NCBI GenBank assembly: GCA_011772275.1
Contig: WVZU01000236.1
Location: 2,815 to 10,346 of the forward strand
Direction: 5' to 3'
DNA from: Planctomycetales bacterium
GTDB taxonomy: Bacteria > Planctomycetota > Planctomycetia > Pirellulales > UBA7805
DNA: 7,532 nt
Shown piece by piece: positions 6,664 through 7,532 of the stretch. Below the pieces are notes generated by a model. It made no database searches. It was given only the letters and a program-made list of their open reading frames with translations, and was not told where the DNA came from. The translations under genes were made by a program, and so were the position numbers. Position 1 is the first letter of the stretch; each line of letters begins with the position of its first letter.

Positions 6664-6885
6664 ATGCATATCAATCGGGACAAGGTCAAGAAACGGTTTC
6701 CCGACCGTCCGGGACCAGCTCCCTTAGAATTGGCAGGTCAGTGGGTTGCCTGGAACGAGGATCGCAGTGCGATTGTGGCCCACGGTTCCAAGTTTGACGA
6801 GGTTCGCGCTGACGCCATCGCGGCCGGCTGCCAAGACCCGTTAATGCAGCGGGTGTTGGGTACTCCATTCGTGGGCGGAGCATGA
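6664..6885 (+). CDS. Small DUF5678-like protein
   Basis: Protein of 73 residues, cytoplasmic, with no signal or membrane segment. The core GQWVAWNEDRSAIVAHG (residues 25-41) followed by FDEVRADAIAAGCQDPL (44-60) matches the layout of the DUF5678 family as I recall it: a short beta-hairpin around WVA and a small residue turn, then a helix and a D-P motif. The function of this family is unknown. ATG 6664 was chosen because GAGGGTGA at 6651-6658 is a reasonable ribosome binding site for it; ATG 6649 and GTG 6655 in the same frame would bury that site in the coding sequence. The stop overlaps the start of the protease gene (ATGA at 6882-6885), so translation is probably coupled. It could be a partner, regulator or substrate of the protease (inference). 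Confidence 0.75.
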   Translation: MHINRDKVKKRFPDRPGPAPLELAGQWVAWNEDRSAIVAHGSKFDEVRADAIAAGCQDPLMQRVLGTPFVGGA

Positions 6886-7325
6886 GGTTTCCGTACACGT
6901 TGAACGTTGTGCCGTCCATTGACACGGGTGATGAGATCGTCCTGTTGCGTCCAGAGGTTCCCCTTCGCATCTACGGTCCGCTCGGTCACGTAGACGTGCT
7001 GGCCCTTGTCGATAGCGGGGCTGACAACTCAATATTCCCTCTGGCGATTGCCACGGACCTTGGAATCGAAACGACGCCCGGGAAGGGGCCGGGTGCGACA
7101 GCGTTTGGCGGTCAACGAATCGGGTTATCTTTTGGCGACGTCGAAGTTGAATTGAGTCAAGATGGCAACACGATTCGCTGGCGCACTCGTCTTTACTTCG
7201 CTGACTTCCCGGATGAGAAAGCGGTCGTCCTCGGGCATGAAGGCTTTTTCTACTTTACCGCGACATTTATTGGTGAAGATTGTGTACTCGACCTAAAACC
7301 AAACGACAACCTTCCAGGTGCATAA
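6882..7325 (+). CDS. Retropepsin-like single-domain aspartic protease
   Basis: Protein of 147 residues, the size of one retropepsin (clan AA) half, which acts as a homodimer in known members. The catalytic motif is ALVDSGADNSIFP (41-53) with D44 as the active-site Asp in D-S-G-A-D. The second family block is VVLGHEGFFYFTATF (115-129), the hydrophobic-LG element near the end of the fold, and GATAFGG (71-77) fits the flap region. No signal peptide or membrane segment is visible, so a cytoplasmic location is likely. The start overlaps the stop of the small DUF5678-like gene by four bases; GGAG at 6877-6880 is too close to serve alone, supporting translational coupling. GC looks lower than in the glycosyltransferase genes, which hints at a separate origin. 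The natural substrate is unknown. Confidence 0.85.
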   Translation: MRFPYTLNVVPSIDTGDEIVLLRPEVPLRIYGPLGHVDVLALVDSGADNSIFPLAIATDLGIETTPGKGPGATAFGGQRIGLSFGDVEVELSQDGNTIRWRTRLYFADFPDEKAVVLGHEGFFYFTATFIGEDCVLDLKPNDNLPGA

Positions 7326-7401
7326 TTCACGCCTGCTTACCCCTTCGCTCGCGACGACTGGGACTTTGTCAACCGTAACCTTTAACCCCCTTCTACCCCG
7401 G

Positions 7402-7433
7402 AAAAAAAGACCTACGGCGAATTTCCGTAAGTC
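7402..7433 (-). terminator. Hairpin with T-tract on the minus strand
   Basis: GACCTACGG (7409-7417), loop CGAATTT (7418-7424) and CCGTAAGTC (7425-7433) form a nine-base-arm stem with one C-A mismatch. Seven A residues precede it at 7402-7408, so on the minus strand the stem is followed by TTTTTTT, an intrinsic terminator pattern. It would stop antisense transcripts entering from the right; no minus-strand gene is visible in this window for it to serve. It may instead be a structural feature of the module's right end. Confidence 0.35.
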
Positions 7434-7440
7434 CAGTAGG

Positions 7441-7532
7441 CCGGAACGTACTGTAGCCGGCCTCTTTGAGGCCGGAACATGCGGGCTCACAGAGCCCGCC
7501 TACAGACCATGCTGTAGCCGGCCTCTTTGAGG
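7441..7532. repeat. A-D-A hairpin cluster, running off the window
   Basis: Element A has GTAG at 7453-7456, stem CCGGCCTC (7457-7464), loop TTT and GAGGCCGG (7468-7475). AACAT follows, then element D reversed: GCGGGCTC (7481-7488), loop ACA, GAGCCCGC (7492-7499), CTAC (7500-7503). This 51-base A-AACAT-D composite is the same junction seen at 6101-6134. A second element A starts at 7514 and is cut in its right arm by the window end. The elements match those of the 5928-6313 array exactly in their stems. Confidence 0.9.

Larger units (their letters stand above)
6311..7440. other. Putative inserted segment bounded by CAGTAGG direct repeats
   Basis: CAGTAGG occurs at 6311-6317, exactly where the last element D copy breaks, and at 7434-7440, just before element-type linker sequence resumes (GGCCGGAACGT at 7439-7449). 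The enclosed DNA carries the promoter, the DUF5678-like gene, the protease gene and the hairpin at 7402-7433. There is no transposase and no terminal inverted repeat. A seven-base match could be chance, a target duplication or a recombination scar. Confidence 0.35.

Noticed and set aside
6585..6797. Plus-strand frame of 70 codons overlapping the DUF5678-like gene
   Set aside because: The alternative frame has the DUF5678-like core and couples to the protease gene; this frame has neither.

Overview
The window looks like chromosomal DNA of a GC-rich planctomycete, probably of the Pirellulales type. The reasons are the GC-rich coding style, the many intergenic hairpins built on a GTAG foot (CCGGCCTC/GAGGCCGG and GCGGGCTC/GAGCCCGC types), and a proline-rich hypothetical protein followed by a TPR lipoprotein. 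This assignment is an inference from style and rests on no marker gene. No rRNA, tRNA, CRISPR array or transposase gene was seen.

Layout. (1) 1-1772: two plus-strand genes, an exported-looking protein with a weak OmpA-like region (cut by the left edge) and a TPR lipoprotein, closed by a probable intrinsic terminator near 1813-1839. (2) 1773-2253: a gene-free convergent junction holding two inward-facing pairs of GTAG-type hairpins. (3) 2254-5867: a surface-glycan type cluster. A multi-pass GT-C-like membrane protein and a SAM methyltransferase lie on the minus strand; across a 217-base divergent spacer, a DPM1/GtrB-like family 2 glycosyltransferase lies on the plus strand. (4) 5928-6313: a hairpin array, six copies of one element (31-base period) followed by five and a half copies of a second element in the opposite orientation (38-base period). 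(5) 6314-7440: a segment with visibly lower GC, carrying a promoter-like sequence with an overlapping dyad and a two-gene operon (DUF5678-like small protein plus single-domain retropepsin-like protease, joined by an ATGA overlap). (6) 7441-7532: the same two hairpin elements resume and run off the window.

How it fits together. The glycosyltransferase probably makes a polyprenyl-phosphate sugar, which a GT-C-like membrane enzyme could use as donor while the methyltransferase modifies the glycan or lipid. That link comes from gene families and neighbourhood only. The DUF5678/retropepsin pair looks like a self-contained accessory module set inside the hairpin array: the last repeat on its left is broken in the hairpin loop, the sequence on its right resumes with repeat linker, and CAGTAGG occurs at both junctions.

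The most unusual signal is the hairpin family itself. Several elements with unrelated stems share a GTAG foot and are arranged in inward-facing pairs. This resembles REP/BIME elements, whose GTAG tetranucleotide is recognised by RAYT (TnpA_REP) enzymes in other bacteria.
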